Shown: positions 43,816-55,250 of the stretch, one piece after another
How the letters are laid out: every line of letters starts with the position of its first letter
Numbering within the stretch: the first letter of the stretch is position 1
Source of the DNA: Amphiura filiformis
Taxonomy: Eukaryota > Echinodermata > Ophiuroidea > Amphilepidida > Amphiuridae
Length of the DNA stretch: 64,000 nucleotides
Direction of reading: 5' to 3'
Assembly: GCF_039555335.1 (NCBI RefSeq)
Contig: NC_092647.1
Span: forward strand, 13,230,094 to 13,294,093
Notes under the pieces: generated by a model
The model's input: only the letters and a program-made list of their open reading frames with translations
What the model was told of the DNA's origin: nothing
The model's database searches: none
Translations under genes and position numbers: made by a program

Positions 43816-44218
43816 CACAGTCGGTACTCGGGCAATCTCAACTGAAGTCCCCATGATAACTCTCTCATTGTAGCCTTGATTCAAGGCTTCTGCCTTTTTC
43901 CTCTTCTTTCTTCCTTTTTTAAAATTACTTTACTTTTGCTTGAAATTGAACATGAAACCTTTAAATACCCAATTGACTAGAAATGCTACGGATTATATAT
44001 AGGCCTATATTGCTTATAGATAAATGTTTTTTCTGAAGTATTTCCAAATCATTCTTGGATGTCATTCTATCCATGCATGCACTGAGCATGCTGGTTTTGG
44101 CCACAGAGGGGTCTGAGGGTTCATGTGTCTGACCATGGTCTGCCTTCCATCATGTCCATGGTTTTAAATAGGTTTATATACCAATGGATATTTCCCCGCT
44201 CATTCTATACAAAATCCG

Positions 44219-45103
44219 GTGCCAATAGCCTTTTTTCCATTCTTTGGTCCACAAACACTTTGTCGAGCATTCGCAGGGCATCATATATGTTGTTTTTCTG
44301 GTAGAACTCAACGAGATCTACATTATTGCAGACGAAGGTTCTTTAATAATAATCATGGATATCTGCGTCATCTACGTCATCATGAGCTGTGGATTCGTGC
44401 ATACTGGTATGACTATAAGAAGAAGCTGATACCCATTCCAAGCAGAAAGAAAAACGTCGGCGATGATAGCAGAAGAGATGATTGTTTGAAATTATCATTG
44501 CTTCACGTTTATATTAATGAACAATGCACGGGTGGAAATGACAATGATAAAGGCTTCACACAATCAACTAGCTTGGAAAAACGAATCCATACCAAAGAGA
44601 AACCTTACAAATGTCAATACTGTAATAAAGGCTTCACACAACCTTCTGCCTTGAAAACACACGAGCGAATTCATACGAAAGAGAAGCCATATAAATGTCA
44701 ATACTGCAACAAAGGCTTTACGACGTCTAGTCACTTGAAAACACACGAACGAATCCATACCAAAGAAAAGCCTTACATTTGTCAATACTGTAATAAAGGC
44801 TTCACACAGTCAAGTAACTTGAAATCACATGAAGGAATACATACCAAAGAGAAGCCTTACATATGTCAATACTGCAACAAAGGCTTCACACAGTCTGGTA
44901 ACTTGAAAAGACATGAACGAATCCATACCAAAGAGAAGCCATATAAATGTCGATACTGCAGTAAAGGCTTCATAAAGTCAGGTGACTTGAAAACACACGA
45001 ACGAATCCATACGAAAGAGAAACCTTATATTTGCCAATACGGCAGTAAAGCTTTTGCACAGATAAGTAACTTGAAAACACATGAGCGAATTCATACCAAA
45101 TAG
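44219..45103 (+). CDS. C2H2 zinc-finger gene 4, start lost (six fingers)
   Basis: Homology to the other coding exons begins only at about 44322, inside the atypical N-terminal finger (its first cysteine is replaced). The rest of the N-terminal region, the degenerate segment and six fingers follow to a natural HTK-stop at 45103. The open frame runs from 44168 but has no in-frame ATG; position 44219 is a GTG. The MPP start and TTTCAG acceptor are gone, replaced by unrelated sequence with a possible acceptor CTGGTAG near 44306. The last finger has CQYG for CQYC and cannot bind zinc normally. Contact quartets are QSAT, TSHT, QSNS, QGNR, KGDT and QSNT. It is probably a 5'-truncated pseudogene unless a new upstream exon supplies a start. 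Subtype B, closest to gene 2. Confidence 0.6.
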   Translation: MPIAFFPFFGPQTLCRAFAGHHICCFSGRTQRDLHYCRRRFFNNNHGYLRHLRHHELWIRAYWYDYKKKLIPIPSRKKNVGDDSRRDDCLKLSLLHVYINEQCTGGNDNDKGFTQSTSLEKRIHTKEKPYKCQYCNKGFTQPSALKTHERIHTKEKPYKCQYCNKGFTTSSHLKTHERIHTKEKPYICQYCNKGFTQSSNLKSHEGIHTKEKPYICQYCNKGFTQSGNLKRHERIHTKEKPYKCRYCSKGFIKSGDLKTHERIHTKEKPYICQYGSKAFAQISNLKTHERIHTK

Positions 45104-45330
45104 AAGCTGTATAAACGTAAGTTTTGCAACAAAGGCTTCACACGTCTGGTATTTTGACAAAAAACGAACGAGTTCACACCTCACAAAGCAGAAACCTGTT
45201 TGTGTAGATTGTGCATTGATGATTCACAAGGTAACGCGAAAAGACGCGACCGAATTCCTGCCGAAGTGAAGTGTTACTGACAGTAATGATGCCAATAAGT
45301 GCACTTATGCCAAAGAAAAAGCACAGAGAT
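45104..45330 (+). other. 3' flank of ZNF gene 4, homologous to that of gene 2
   Basis: CAAAGCAGAAACCTG, GTAGATTGTGCATTGATG, GCCGAAGTGAAGTG and ATGATGCCAATAAGTG match 21259-21490. This is probably 3' untranslated sequence or flank copied with the gene. No clear AATAAA is present. Confidence 0.7.
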
Positions 45331-45359
45331 ACTGACAGTCAGCGTTGGATAAACCTTAA

Positions 45360-45651
45360 AGCCATATTATAACATTTGCTGAGGAGGACGCCCTCACTGA
45401 TTCTTTAAAATTCATTTGTTTACACGATTATATTGTACTTAAACCAATATACCCTGCAAAAATTAAGACTCTACGTGCTGTAGTTTTGTCAAAATCCGAG
45501 ATTTTGAATAAAACGCCGGAGCCGGCGTTTTATTATTACGATGGAATTATTTGTCGAACGCATAAACGATGTTCATAACACACATTACGTACACGGCGTG
45601 CTGGACGCTGAAATGCTAATCTATTTTGTATGAAAATGTTATAATATGGCT
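45360..45651. repeat. K4 element, copy without nested insertion
   Basis: It starts AGCCATATTATAACATTTGC after TTAA (45356-45359) and ends GAAAATGTTATAATATGGCT, where the last TTAA has become TTAT. It matches 14977-15235 and 16092-16140. It lacks the CAGCAAACA element and some adjoining sequence. Confidence 0.8.
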
Positions 45652-45851
45652 TTATGTCAATTGTCAAGGGCCATTTGAGCCCGCAAATCTAAAATTCCAC
45701 GAGCCCTCATTAATGTGTTAATGTGTACGGGCCCGAACTATAGCATAGCATTATATAAGAACATTATCAAAACGAAGATTTTGGCACCATTTTCATCAAG
45801 ATCTGGGCAAATTTAAAATTTTGTCCCTTTGCTTGACCTTTGACCTTTTTA

Positions 45852-47535
45852 GTATAGGTTTTCCTGGTCAATTTCGCAACTTGTGCGTTTGATTTAATAA
45901 AAGTGTCATTCGTTTTCGCGCAAGATTGAATGATCGCAACGAATCCCGATTTCTTTTTTCGCATTATGAGCAATCGATTTCATTTTAGTTCAATCAAATT
46001 ATTAATGTATGATCAGAACAATTCATTATTGTGAATTCAATTTCGTTCTCGAATGTTTCAATTTCACCATTAGACGTCTAATTTAAAGAAATATGCAATC
46101 AATTTCGCCCAAGATGCACGGGGGACTGCGAAACGTTGTTAATCCTATTTTACAATTTTATGCATTGACAATGTAATTAGCGAAAAGAAATTCAATTTGA
46201 AACTATGCGCATTTCAAGTATACTGATCAGGCCTGTAGGCCCTACGTCTACGTTGCAGAAGAAAAAAAGTGAGTAGCCCTATGTAACACAGAATAAACAC
46301 ACAAATGTTTGAATGGGTAATGCTTGTAATGAGAAGTATACTTTAGGTACAGTCTGACATGCAGTGTTCATTTATAAACACATTAATGCTAGCAAATACG
46401 AATGTAACATGTTTTAAACACACGAACGCATTAAAATATGTTTAAAACATCGCTTAACACGTTCGGGTGTTAGAAATATTAACACTTTAACATGTCAGTT
46501 AATCCAGTGGCGTAGCGTCATAGGGGCACGGGGGTGGCACATGCCCCCAATCGATCTGAAATTTTTGAAAATCCCACAGGAAAATGGTCGGAAAACGGCT
46601 TGTGCCCCCAAATCAGACCCGGTGCCCCATTCATGGTCGGTGCTCCCCCCCCCCCCAATAAAAATTAATATATAAAATGTTATACTATAGGGCTATATAT
46701 AGTACAGATTTTCACACAATGAAATGGACACGAAATGGGTCTAATTAAACAGGTTGTGATGTGAAGGATATGCTTAGCTAATTTCTGGATGTTGGTTTGA
46801 CTGTGTTCATTCAGTTTTTAGTCATACGATAGGCCTACATATTAGTATACAATTGAAATACGAATATTTAAAAAAGACCTATATAAGAAGAAGTAGCATT
46901 AACGTAAAGGAAGAGTTTCATTATATTTTTATAATTATGATTTTTTTAACTACACTGAGCTTGATTGAACTATGGGACATACATCACTTTATGGTTTCTG
47001 AACTAAACCGGGAAAAATGCTTTTGAATATTATAATTAGTTATAATTCATTTTCTTTTTACTAGGGCTATGCATACGGCAATTTTAAACATTACTTAAAA
47101 ATATTTTTCCCCTTCACAATTAATATAGCAACGTGCTTGTTTGAATTATGTTGACGATACATGTAGGCCTATCTAATGTTCAATATAAACACGATAAATA
47201 GCATTTTTATATTTGAACCATTGTAAAATATTTACGATTTGATTCTGCACTTTGCGAATTCGATTAAACATTTTTCCATATATGAATTTGTATTTCCAAA
47301 TAGGCCCTGAATTCAAGGCCACGTGAATTTGGCTGCACAATTTGCGAAATTTGCTGCACAATGTGCGAAATTGGGTGCACTATTTAGAATTTTGAATGCG
47401 TATTAATGAAATAGATTGAACATTTGCTAAATTGAAATCGAGAATGTAAGCGTTCATTCAATTTCGCGCGAAAAGGAATGAAACTTATACTAAACTGAAC
47501 GCCCAAAGTTTGAAATTGGACGGGAAAACCTATAA
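45852..47535. repeat. Long TIR element, about 1.68 kb
   Basis: Arms of about 90 bp (TATAGGTTTTCCTGGTCAAT... and ...AATTGGACGGGAAAACCTATA) are inverted repeats with several mismatches, sharing CATTC(G/C)TTTTCGCGC and GAATGA. Inside are a poly-C repeat edge (46500-46660) and AT-rich sequence, with no transposase. The direct repeat at the ends is unclear. Confidence 0.65.
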
Positions 47536-47539
47536 TAAC

Positions 47540-48030
47540 TCAAGAACGGTACATCCTATAAATAGGTGATGGAAATTTTCAAATATGGTCTACAAAGTAT
47601 AAAAACCTAACAATCTGAATTATCAGGCCGACCAGCATCTCACAGGATGCCCCTTGCCTCCCTGTGCTTATGTCACTGCAAACATGTGCCAAGTGATGTG
47701 GAAAGCCTGTCATCAAACATGATCTGTTGCATGAGGAGGTAACAGAAACCTATACAGGAGCTGTACATAATGCGCCGATAAAGTATCCTTACACTTGGAA
47801 AAATAATCACAATTTCAAAACTGAACAATATTGGGGGGGGGGGGGGACATTTGTTTTTAATAGATGCACTCTCTAATCCTGCACATTTTGACACCACATT
47901 GAATCCAATGTGACCTCAAGAAGTAAAGTTACAAGCAATTGAATAGACGAAGGTCCAGTTTTAGAAGTGACAAACTGGCCATCAAATTGCTGAGTGAAGG
48001 CTGATAATCACCTTTCTGTATAGGTAATAA
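47540..48030. other. Intergenic stretch without recognisable gene
   Basis: AT-rich sequence with a poly-G run at 47832-47846. TTTTTAATAGATGCACTCTC shares words with 38720-38750. No frame of note. Confidence 0.4.
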
Positions 48031-49035
48031 GCTACTGTCTGTTCAATTAGCTTAGATTCTTGAATTTTTAAGATATTTGAAAAAATAAAAAAATGCTGCC
48101 AAAGTCATCAAAGAAAAGTGTTAGCACAGCCTTAGACCCAACGTGATTTATACTTTTCAAATTCCCAAGTTCAATTTAAAACACGATTTCTTTTCAATTT
48201 TGCCTCATTTTAGGCAGTTACTTGGGTCCACCCAAAGGGTTCGCGACCTTTTTACAAATCGAGTGGGACGGTCCATTCTCAACTTAGGGCATAGACCCTA
48301 TCCAATATAGCAAAACAACCTGTTCACCAATCTGCCCTGTCATTTCAATAGAGGCCTTGCATGTGACGTATCATCCCGTAAATATGGCGGACTACTCAAA
48401 TGCATTCAACAAAAGCATGATTGCAATCTACCGTGACAGTTCGTCTCACACACATTACCCTGCACTACGATCAAATAGGTTGATGACAACATTTGATTGA
48501 ATGAACTGCACTCCGCCATAACTACGGTGAAGGACACCGGTTCAAATCCTTTGTTTGGAAATGATGCAGGGCCTCTATTGTTATACCGTTCCGGTTATTG
48601 GATAGGTTCTATAGGTGATGATGGTCCACCGGTTTTTGTTACACGAAATTATATGGCGCGATTACGTTTTATGCATAACATTATTCTGAGCATTATCTTT
48701 TCCTAAACATTTTTTTCCATCTTATTTCAACTGGTTTACAATGTAAATTGAGTTTTGTTTAATACCATCATTCCTTCCCAAGAATATCAGCATTCGCTTG
48801 ACATTTTCAGATACAGTGACTTTTCAAAAATTGCTTTCTGTAACCTGATTATTTTGAATAATATTTTCTTGTACAAAAGTTCTTTTGTCCTTCTCATAGT
48901 TTGTATTCAACAAACAAAACGAAATAACTATTAAATTGAAAATAAATGTGTAGTTTTATAATAGGCCTAAATGCCTACACCTTCTCAGATCCATTCGCAA
49001 AATAAATTCGCAAAGTAAATAAATAAATAAATGAA

Positions 49036-49086
<51 letters not shown>

Positions 49087-49091
49087 ATAGA

Positions 49092-49134
<43 letters not shown>

Positions 49135-49606
49135 ATACGCAAGGCATGTATTTATATAAGCTTGGTCTATTTTAGAAAACTTACATGTAGTTCATAAATA
49201 ATAAGGTAATGTTTCAACAGTAGGATTTCAACACAAATCTGAAATAGGCCTACTGACAAATATAGCTATTTTGCTGGACAATTCTTGATATGATGCGGAT
49301 GGTCGAATAAATACTATCTCAGCGCATTGTGACTTATCGTCCGGCGTCCCCATTGCTCTAAATGGATTGATTCAAAAAAGTTTATGGTACCCGACGTTCT
49401 ACGGCTTGTTTTGAAAATATCGCGGGAAAAGACCAAAATTGAAAAGAAATGGGGTTTTAAATTGAACTTTAGAATTTGAAAAGTATAAATCACGTTAGGT
49501 CTAAGGCTGTGCTAACACTTTGCTTTGATGACTTTGACCGCAATTTTGTATTTTTTCAAATATCTTAAAAATTCAAGAATCTAAGCTAATTGAACAGACA
49601 GTAGTA
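48031..49606. repeat. Long TIR element, about 1.58 kb
   Basis: Arms of about 170 bp begin CTACTGTCTGTTCAATTAGC and end GCTAATTGAACAGACAGTAG, sharing TTAGCACAGCCTTAGAC and ACGTGATTTATACTTTTC. No coding frame is seen between. Position 48540 has GGTTCAAATCC without a matching A-box. A TAAA microsatellite lies inside at 49012-49136. Confidence 0.75.
49012..49136. repeat. (AAAT)n microsatellite
   Basis: About 30 tandem copies of AAAT/AATA, interrupted once by GAAT and once by AGAT. The minus-strand frame of repeated FIYL residues (48956-49147) is its by-product. Confidence 0.95.
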
Positions 49607-49860
49607 TATTTCGTGTACCAGTTGGCTATTTCCATGCACACAGCGAGGACAGTAACCGGGCTAATCGCGGCTATTGTCAGTAGCCTTAGTCAGATGTCCT
49701 TCGGCCCATGATGCGACACAAAACTATTAAACAGGTCGATATAAAATGGCTATGTGTGGCCATGGTGGCGGTGGATTCAAACTACCATGGCGATTTCTGC
49801 CATGAAGATATCGGGCGATGACACTGTGTGGTGCCTGATAGGAATACCCGTCCACCATTG

Positions 49861-50202
49861 GGCTATTCCAGAAAATAGATGCACACCCCTATAGAGGAGT
49901 TCGGATATCCGGACTTTTGTCCAGTCGTGACTGTTGGAAATCCAGACTTTTAAAGTGCCCAAAGGCAAAAAAAATCCGGCAGAAAAATAGTTTAAAACCA
50001 GAAATCCTCAATATGAGAGCTCATTTTCAACATGTCCGTGATTTTTCCTTCATTTGATTGGATTTCCAAGCTTTTTCCAGTAACATTGGCAACTGGAAAT
50101 CCAGTCGTTTTCAGAAAGCAAACTTGGAAATCCGGACATTTCTTTGATTGAAAATGTACTCCTCTATAGATAGGGGGTGTGCACCTATTTTCTGGAATAG
50201 CC
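49861..50202. repeat. TIR element, 342 bp, GGCTATTCCAGAAAATAG ends
   Basis: Terminal repeats of about 40 bp (GGCTATTCCAGAAAATAGAT and GCACACCCC... against GGGGGTGTGCACCTATTTTC) are followed by a second inverted pair around GGAAATCC(A/G)GAC. No target duplication is certain. Confidence 0.85.
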
Positions 50203-50438
50203 AAATTTTCATTAAACTAGATCGTTTTCGCCTGATTTGTGCCCAGATGTATTGGGGCGCGCGATACTCTTAACAGGCAAAGTTCGCAAAACTAACAACG
50301 TTGTTATTTGCCAATATCAATTAACATGATCCAAGGGGTCGAACATGAATTATTCATAACGGATCGGGATCGATATAACTGGCCTCACTTTCTAGGTAGT
50401 AAACCAGCGGAATTTTTCATAGGTTTTGCGTTACTAAT

Positions 50439-52602
50439 CAGTTCGGGGGCACTGCTAATTCAACTACGTCTCTGATATCAAAGACGGGTCAGTGATTTCA
50501 CATACGGGGGTCTGTGATATCACATACGTCGTGCTTTTTTTACAGTTTGGGGCTAGATGCAGCACATCGGAAAGAAGGTGACTGTATCGGAATATGCTTT
50601 CCTATGTTTAGCAAATATCTGCCTGTGCAAACATCATATCTATCTGTGCAAATTCTGACAAATGGTCCCAGAAACACTTAGATTGGCAAAATCGAGCCAT
50701 ATCCAACGTTTTGAAGTAACAAAAAATCCCAAGTCATGGGGGGAGTGAATATTTTGGCAAGGCAAAAAAGGAGGGAACAATGAATTTTTGGGCAGTCAAA
50801 GAGGGGGAAGGGGAGCGATTCACAAATAATTGCTTTGTGATGTTGTTGTTGATGTTATTTATTTATTTCATCAAAGATATCAAAGGTAAACCAGGCGCGT
50901 TCCCACTACCTAGGGAGTGGTGAATTTTTTTGCATCAGGCCCCCCTAACAAGTGTCTGTGAACGGTCCCTAAACTAGTGGGTGTTAAATTATTCTCGTGT
51001 TATTTTTTTTTTTTGCGGGGTGCTGATTTTGAAAAAGTGTTTCTTTTTTTTTTTTTCCAGGGGGCGATTTTGTAAAAAGTGGACCTTCTTCACAAACTTT
51101 GGACCTTTTTTGACTAAAAAGCATAAAAACATATTTTTTTGCTCACTACGGTCGTAAATTAGGACTTTTGCCCCACCGCACGGCCCACTCTGCATACGGG
51201 CCTGGGCATAGCCAGTGGGGCAGTATAGTGCCCCCTACAAAAATTGAAGGGCGGAAAAGGGAGGGAAAAGAAAAAGGTCTACTTGTTCGGTCTGATTTCC
51301 CAAAAATTGAAAGAAATAACCCGACAACTGAAAACATATATAAAATAACTGCCAATACCGGAACGAAAATGTTACAAAAATCAGGACAAAATATTAGCAA
51401 AACTGGGTTGAAAATTTTGTTTTGCCACAGCCACCCAGGCTCATTTCAATATCCGGGGATTTTTAGGCAAACGAAAGGGGGAAAAGTGGAAAGAAAACAA
51501 GGAAGAAAACAAGAAGAAACGAGGAAGAGTACGTTCTGAGTCATTGCGCATCATAATTATGTTCATGCTTGAAATTTGTGACGGGAAGTCGCATCCACTG
51601 GAAATCCATTCTAAAATACATATTATGCATTATCATGACATGGTTATATGGCCTATAGGCTATGCTTAATCATGATGGTCGGAAAAATAAGTTAATAATA
51701 GGGGCCTAATGCAAAATGATGCACCAATTGGCTTTTAGTTTGAGGATAATATTCCCCTCACAAGTCGGGTCCGTTGAAATCTGTTATGCCCAAAATAATA
51801 CGAATAATAAGTGTAAACTTTTACACCAAATGACTTTATTGTGCCTTTCATAACTTTTTGAAAATAATTCTCCAACTTCTTTCATCCCCTCAGGCACCCT
51901 TCTCCGTCAAAAAAGAAAAGGATAACTTGCATTTATCCATATAGGCCTAATTGAGCAGGTTCATACTCATGCAGAAGTCAGGTCCGCAGGAAATTTGTTA
52001 TGTAGGAATTATAGGCCTATCTTTCATAGATAATGACTATAGGCCTATTATAGCACATCCCCCTCAAGCAAAACAGAAAAGCCTAAACTTAGGCTGAATT
52101 GAAGGAATTATTGAGCACGAGTGTTCATATAAGCCTTAAACTAAAATTCGCGGCTCAGTTGGAAATCTGTAAAAAAATATATGCTCCGAAAATAACCAAT
52201 AAACAGTTTTGATGTGTCCGGAGAATTGAAAGTCTGCAAAATGTCGTCGAGGGAGCAAAGTTATTCTGCAGCATTTAAGCTCAATTATGAAAAAGAGCAA
52301 CATTTTTTTAGCATTCTCCGATTTCTCACGTTCACTAGAAAGAGTGTATCCCGAGCCCGCGATTTAATTCGTAAATTGGATAGTAAAATAAGCAGGAGCT
52401 AGCAGGCACTTGGGCTAGCTACAACCCTGATCATGCTGATTAGGCCTACTCGCAAAATTATTCCCGTTGCGCCAGTTGGGTTTTGAGACTAGGGAGTGTG
52501 TGATTTATGAGACGTCTTTGAATTATGATACTGTCAGGTGACTCGGCACTGAAGAGTCTTTGATATCAGAGACGTCTTTGAATTAGCAGTGCCCCCGAAC
52601 TG
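50439..52602. mobile_element. 2164-bp TIR element with TAAT duplication
   Basis: Ends CAGTTCGGGGGCACTGCTAA and TTAGCAGTGCCCCCGAACTG are inverted and extend to about 48 bp, with GACGTCT(C/T)TGATATCA. TAAT is present on both sides (50435-50438 and 52603-52606). Inside are G-rich repeat edges (50740-50830, 51040-51260) and A-rich stretches, with a 123-codon frame at 51168-51539 that overlaps opposite-strand frames. No transposase is recognised, so it is non-autonomous or decayed. Confidence 0.82.
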
Positions 52603-52639
52603 TAATAGAACAACCGTGAATTTAGTGTCACCCCCTTGC

Positions 52640-52925
52640 TATTACGCTGTCTTTCCTATTCGGCGAGGATGACAATTTTGACCTCCTCGTCTGTTTACAA
52701 ACAGAGAGGTAGACAAAAGACCGTTCCGCTTGTCCAAACTCTCAAATATCAGAAGGATGGTGCACAATAGCGTGATTCACGTAATATGAATAGATTAAAA
52801 AGCTGTCAAGTAGAACCATGTGCTTCTTTTGTCCAATTTGCCATCAAGATTTCATATGGAAACAGTTCAGACCCAGAACACGGTCAGAAATTAATATTTT
52901 GTTCTGGGACTGATTAGTCGAACTA
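52640..52925. repeat. Segmental duplication shared with 6470-6843
   Basis: CTATTCGGCGAGGATGACAA, TTTGTCCAATTTGCCATCAA and TTCTGGGACTGATTAG correspond to 6600-6780. This copy has an extra stretch (ATGGTGCACAATAGCGTGA...). It lies just before the gene 5 first exon. Confidence 0.7.
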
Positions 52926-53217
52926 GGCAATGCAGTTGCGAATGGTACATGTACCAAGAAACCAGCCTAGCCTTTATTTATACAAGCAACAAGATCACCG
53001 GCCATCTGCTTCGACTTCCTGACTGGCACCCAGATTAACTGTCTTCAACTCCCAACCAAGTACTTTCTATATGCGTCACGCGTCGGTCTGGAGAAGGTGA
53101 ATTCACACGGAAACCTTGGAACATTAGGCCTAGGCCTATACGATTTGAGTATCGGAATAAAGAAGAGTGAATTGCATAATCAGTTGTAGCTCATAGTCAT
53201 CATTCGTTTATTTCCAA
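52926..53217 (+). promoter_or_regulatory. ZNF gene 5: non-coding first exon
   Basis: The downstream part is well conserved: TATGCGTCACGCGTCGGTC, AATTCACACGGAAACC, GAGTATCGGAATAAAGAAG, then TTTCCAA|GTGAGT with GT at 53218. An in-frame TAG precedes the junction. The upstream TGACCTTTGGTCA element and the CTTCAAGTTCCAA block are missing or diverged, and TTTATTTATACAAG is the only TATA-like sequence. The promoter of this copy may be different or dead. The intron to 60808 is about 7.6 kb. Confidence 0.65.
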
Positions 53218-53650
53218 GTGAGTAAACTCTTCGTTTCCAACTGGCTCTATTTTCTAAATTATGTTGTTTAACATATAATGTTGCGGAAAGCGTCCGCTCA
53301 ACGGTCCGGCGTTTCTCAATGGAAGTTAGGGTCACATGAATACAAACTTTCAAAGCAAAACAATTGCAATTACTTAGATATCGGCTTTATTTGTGTTTAT
53401 ATGAGTGAAAAATGCTACTTTGTGTTAGGATCAAACAACAATACTTGAGTTGTAATTCAGTCCGTATGAGTGTTTACAGTGAACCAGATTATCCGGTATT
53501 TAGCGCATATTTATAGCATTATAAGTATACTGCGAAATTGCAGTATAATCTTTCCATACAGCCACTTATTTCCCAAATAGAATTTATATTTTAAATATAC
53601 AATTTTTTAATTACAAAATTATGCTTTAATATATAATATTGGTAGGTACT
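53218..53650 (+). other. Intron start homologous to gene 2 intron
   Basis: AAACTCTTCGTTT, TTGCAATTA, TATCGGCTT and GTGAAAAATGCTACTTTG match 16848-16980 and 17800-17970 without the K3 element found there. GCGGAAAGCGTCCGCT matches the gene 3 intron at about 27676. A GTGTTTACAGTGAACCAGAT fragment of the GAGCGTG family has been added. Positions 53650-54700 hold only a duplicated 23-bp TTTCACCCAGGCTTCAGCCC unit (53700-53745) and no gene. Confidence 0.7.
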
Positions 53651-54706
53651 TTCAAAATGTTTAGGCCAATATTTTAATTTTGTTCTTAACTGCATTTTAG
53701 TATTTTTTCACCCAGGCTTCAGCCCTGTTTCACCCAGGCTTCAGCCCTGGGTGATATACATTCAGTTTAGACCTTGTTCTTTGAACCCAAATTGGCTACT
53801 TTGAAACGAAGTAGCCAAATGCATTTGCTTCGTCCTCATTAAAATTATTTTACAGGATAATGCAGAGTATCTAATGGATCTGCAGGCTACTAAAAAACTA
53901 ACCTCACTCCCCATGACAAAATTCATAAAACTATATTCAGTAGAGCTTGACTTTACCCAGGGAATGGGTGGAATATTAACCTCATTCAAGTCCCGATGAC
54001 AATTATTCCTACAGCTGTTCTGTAGCCTATGAAGTTATTTTTTGACATATAGGGATGATGTTGCAATATGAAAGTTGACCGGTGAATGGCCATGGCCACT
54101 AATTCATGAACTTGGCTAGCTGGCTGGCTGGTCTGAGGTCACACTTCTCAAACATCTATGATTTGAATTGCATTGTTGTTCTCATCACAGACTGAATTAG
54201 AAGGAACCATTAGAAGGAACCTACTCCTGCTCCCATCATGCAAGTTATTCCACTTAGACTGTTTGATATAGGCTTACTTTTATCAAAATAATTAAGTATT
54301 GATTAAGCATTTGCCAGTGAAACATTCTCACTCACAAAAATCACAGATACTCAACATGAGAATCTGTGCAATGTTTGACAGAGAAGGTCACTAAATCTGG
54401 CCGTCACAAGTTCATAATTAGTTTTGATTGATCTTCATGTACCAAATCATTTACTTTAAATTGATATCCTAGCTGTGACCTCTGAGCCAAATGTTCTATA
54501 GCATAGTAACACCACATGCATTCATATATATACATTTATATACAAACATATTGGCATAATGGGGACTGATGCTCTCTGACTGCAGTCAGAGGGCAACATG
54601 TAGTACCAGTATGGCTAGTAGCATACAGGTAGTTCATTATACTTAGGCCTATTCAGCAATCCATAGCTCAGTTGTGGAGTACTAGTTCTTTGGTTGAATC
54701 ACCATA

Positions 54707-55250
54707 GAGCGTGTTTATAGTGGTGTACGGTATTTATACGGTATCTTTATACGCATATGGGATTAGGCTGGAATGTGACATATCCGTTATCTCGGCTGTT
54801 TATAGTGGCGACCAATAGCGCTATTCTGAATCCGAGGTGGTTGAACTCAGCGTGTTCGAGGTCACCGCAATGCAATGTGGGAGACACAAATATGGTGCCA
54901 GTTTCAAATAGTGTGCCGTCGAAACGATACCGGCCTACTTTTTAACATTATTGCTACAGTACCGTACCATATTTGTAGCTGATTTGTTATTACAGTGACA
55001 AATTTGAGCTCGGAGAGTTATATGACCCTACTCCACTTCCTTGAATAACGGTATCGTTAATCCTTGTCTGTTTATAGTGACCGTATACGGAATGAATATA
55101 CTGCAATATCCATCGATTTCGAAGGATATCAGTTCCGTATAATATGTGCGGCAAATAGCGCTATTGGTCTGTTTATAGTGGCGACCAATACCGTATAAGA
55201 TGTACTTATACGCTAAATACCGGATAATCTGGCTCACTATAAACACGCTC
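54707..55250. repeat. GAGCGTGTTTATAGTG-family element, complete copy
   Basis: It starts GAGCGTGTTTATAGTGGTG and ends TCACTATAAACACGCTC, an exact 16-17 bp inverted pair. TGTTTATAGTG recurs inside at about 54798, 55068 and 55168, so the family is built from repeated end-like modules. It abuts the large foldback that starts at 55253. Confidence 0.8.

Noticed and set aside
48535..48565. Possible tRNA or SINE at GGTTCAAATCC
   Set aside because: Only a B-box-like match; no A-box, D arm or acceptor pairing nearby.
50439..52602. Transposase gene within the 2.16-kb TIR element
   Set aside because: The best frame (51168-51539) is Lys/Gly rich, overlaps opposite-strand frames and shows no catalytic motif.
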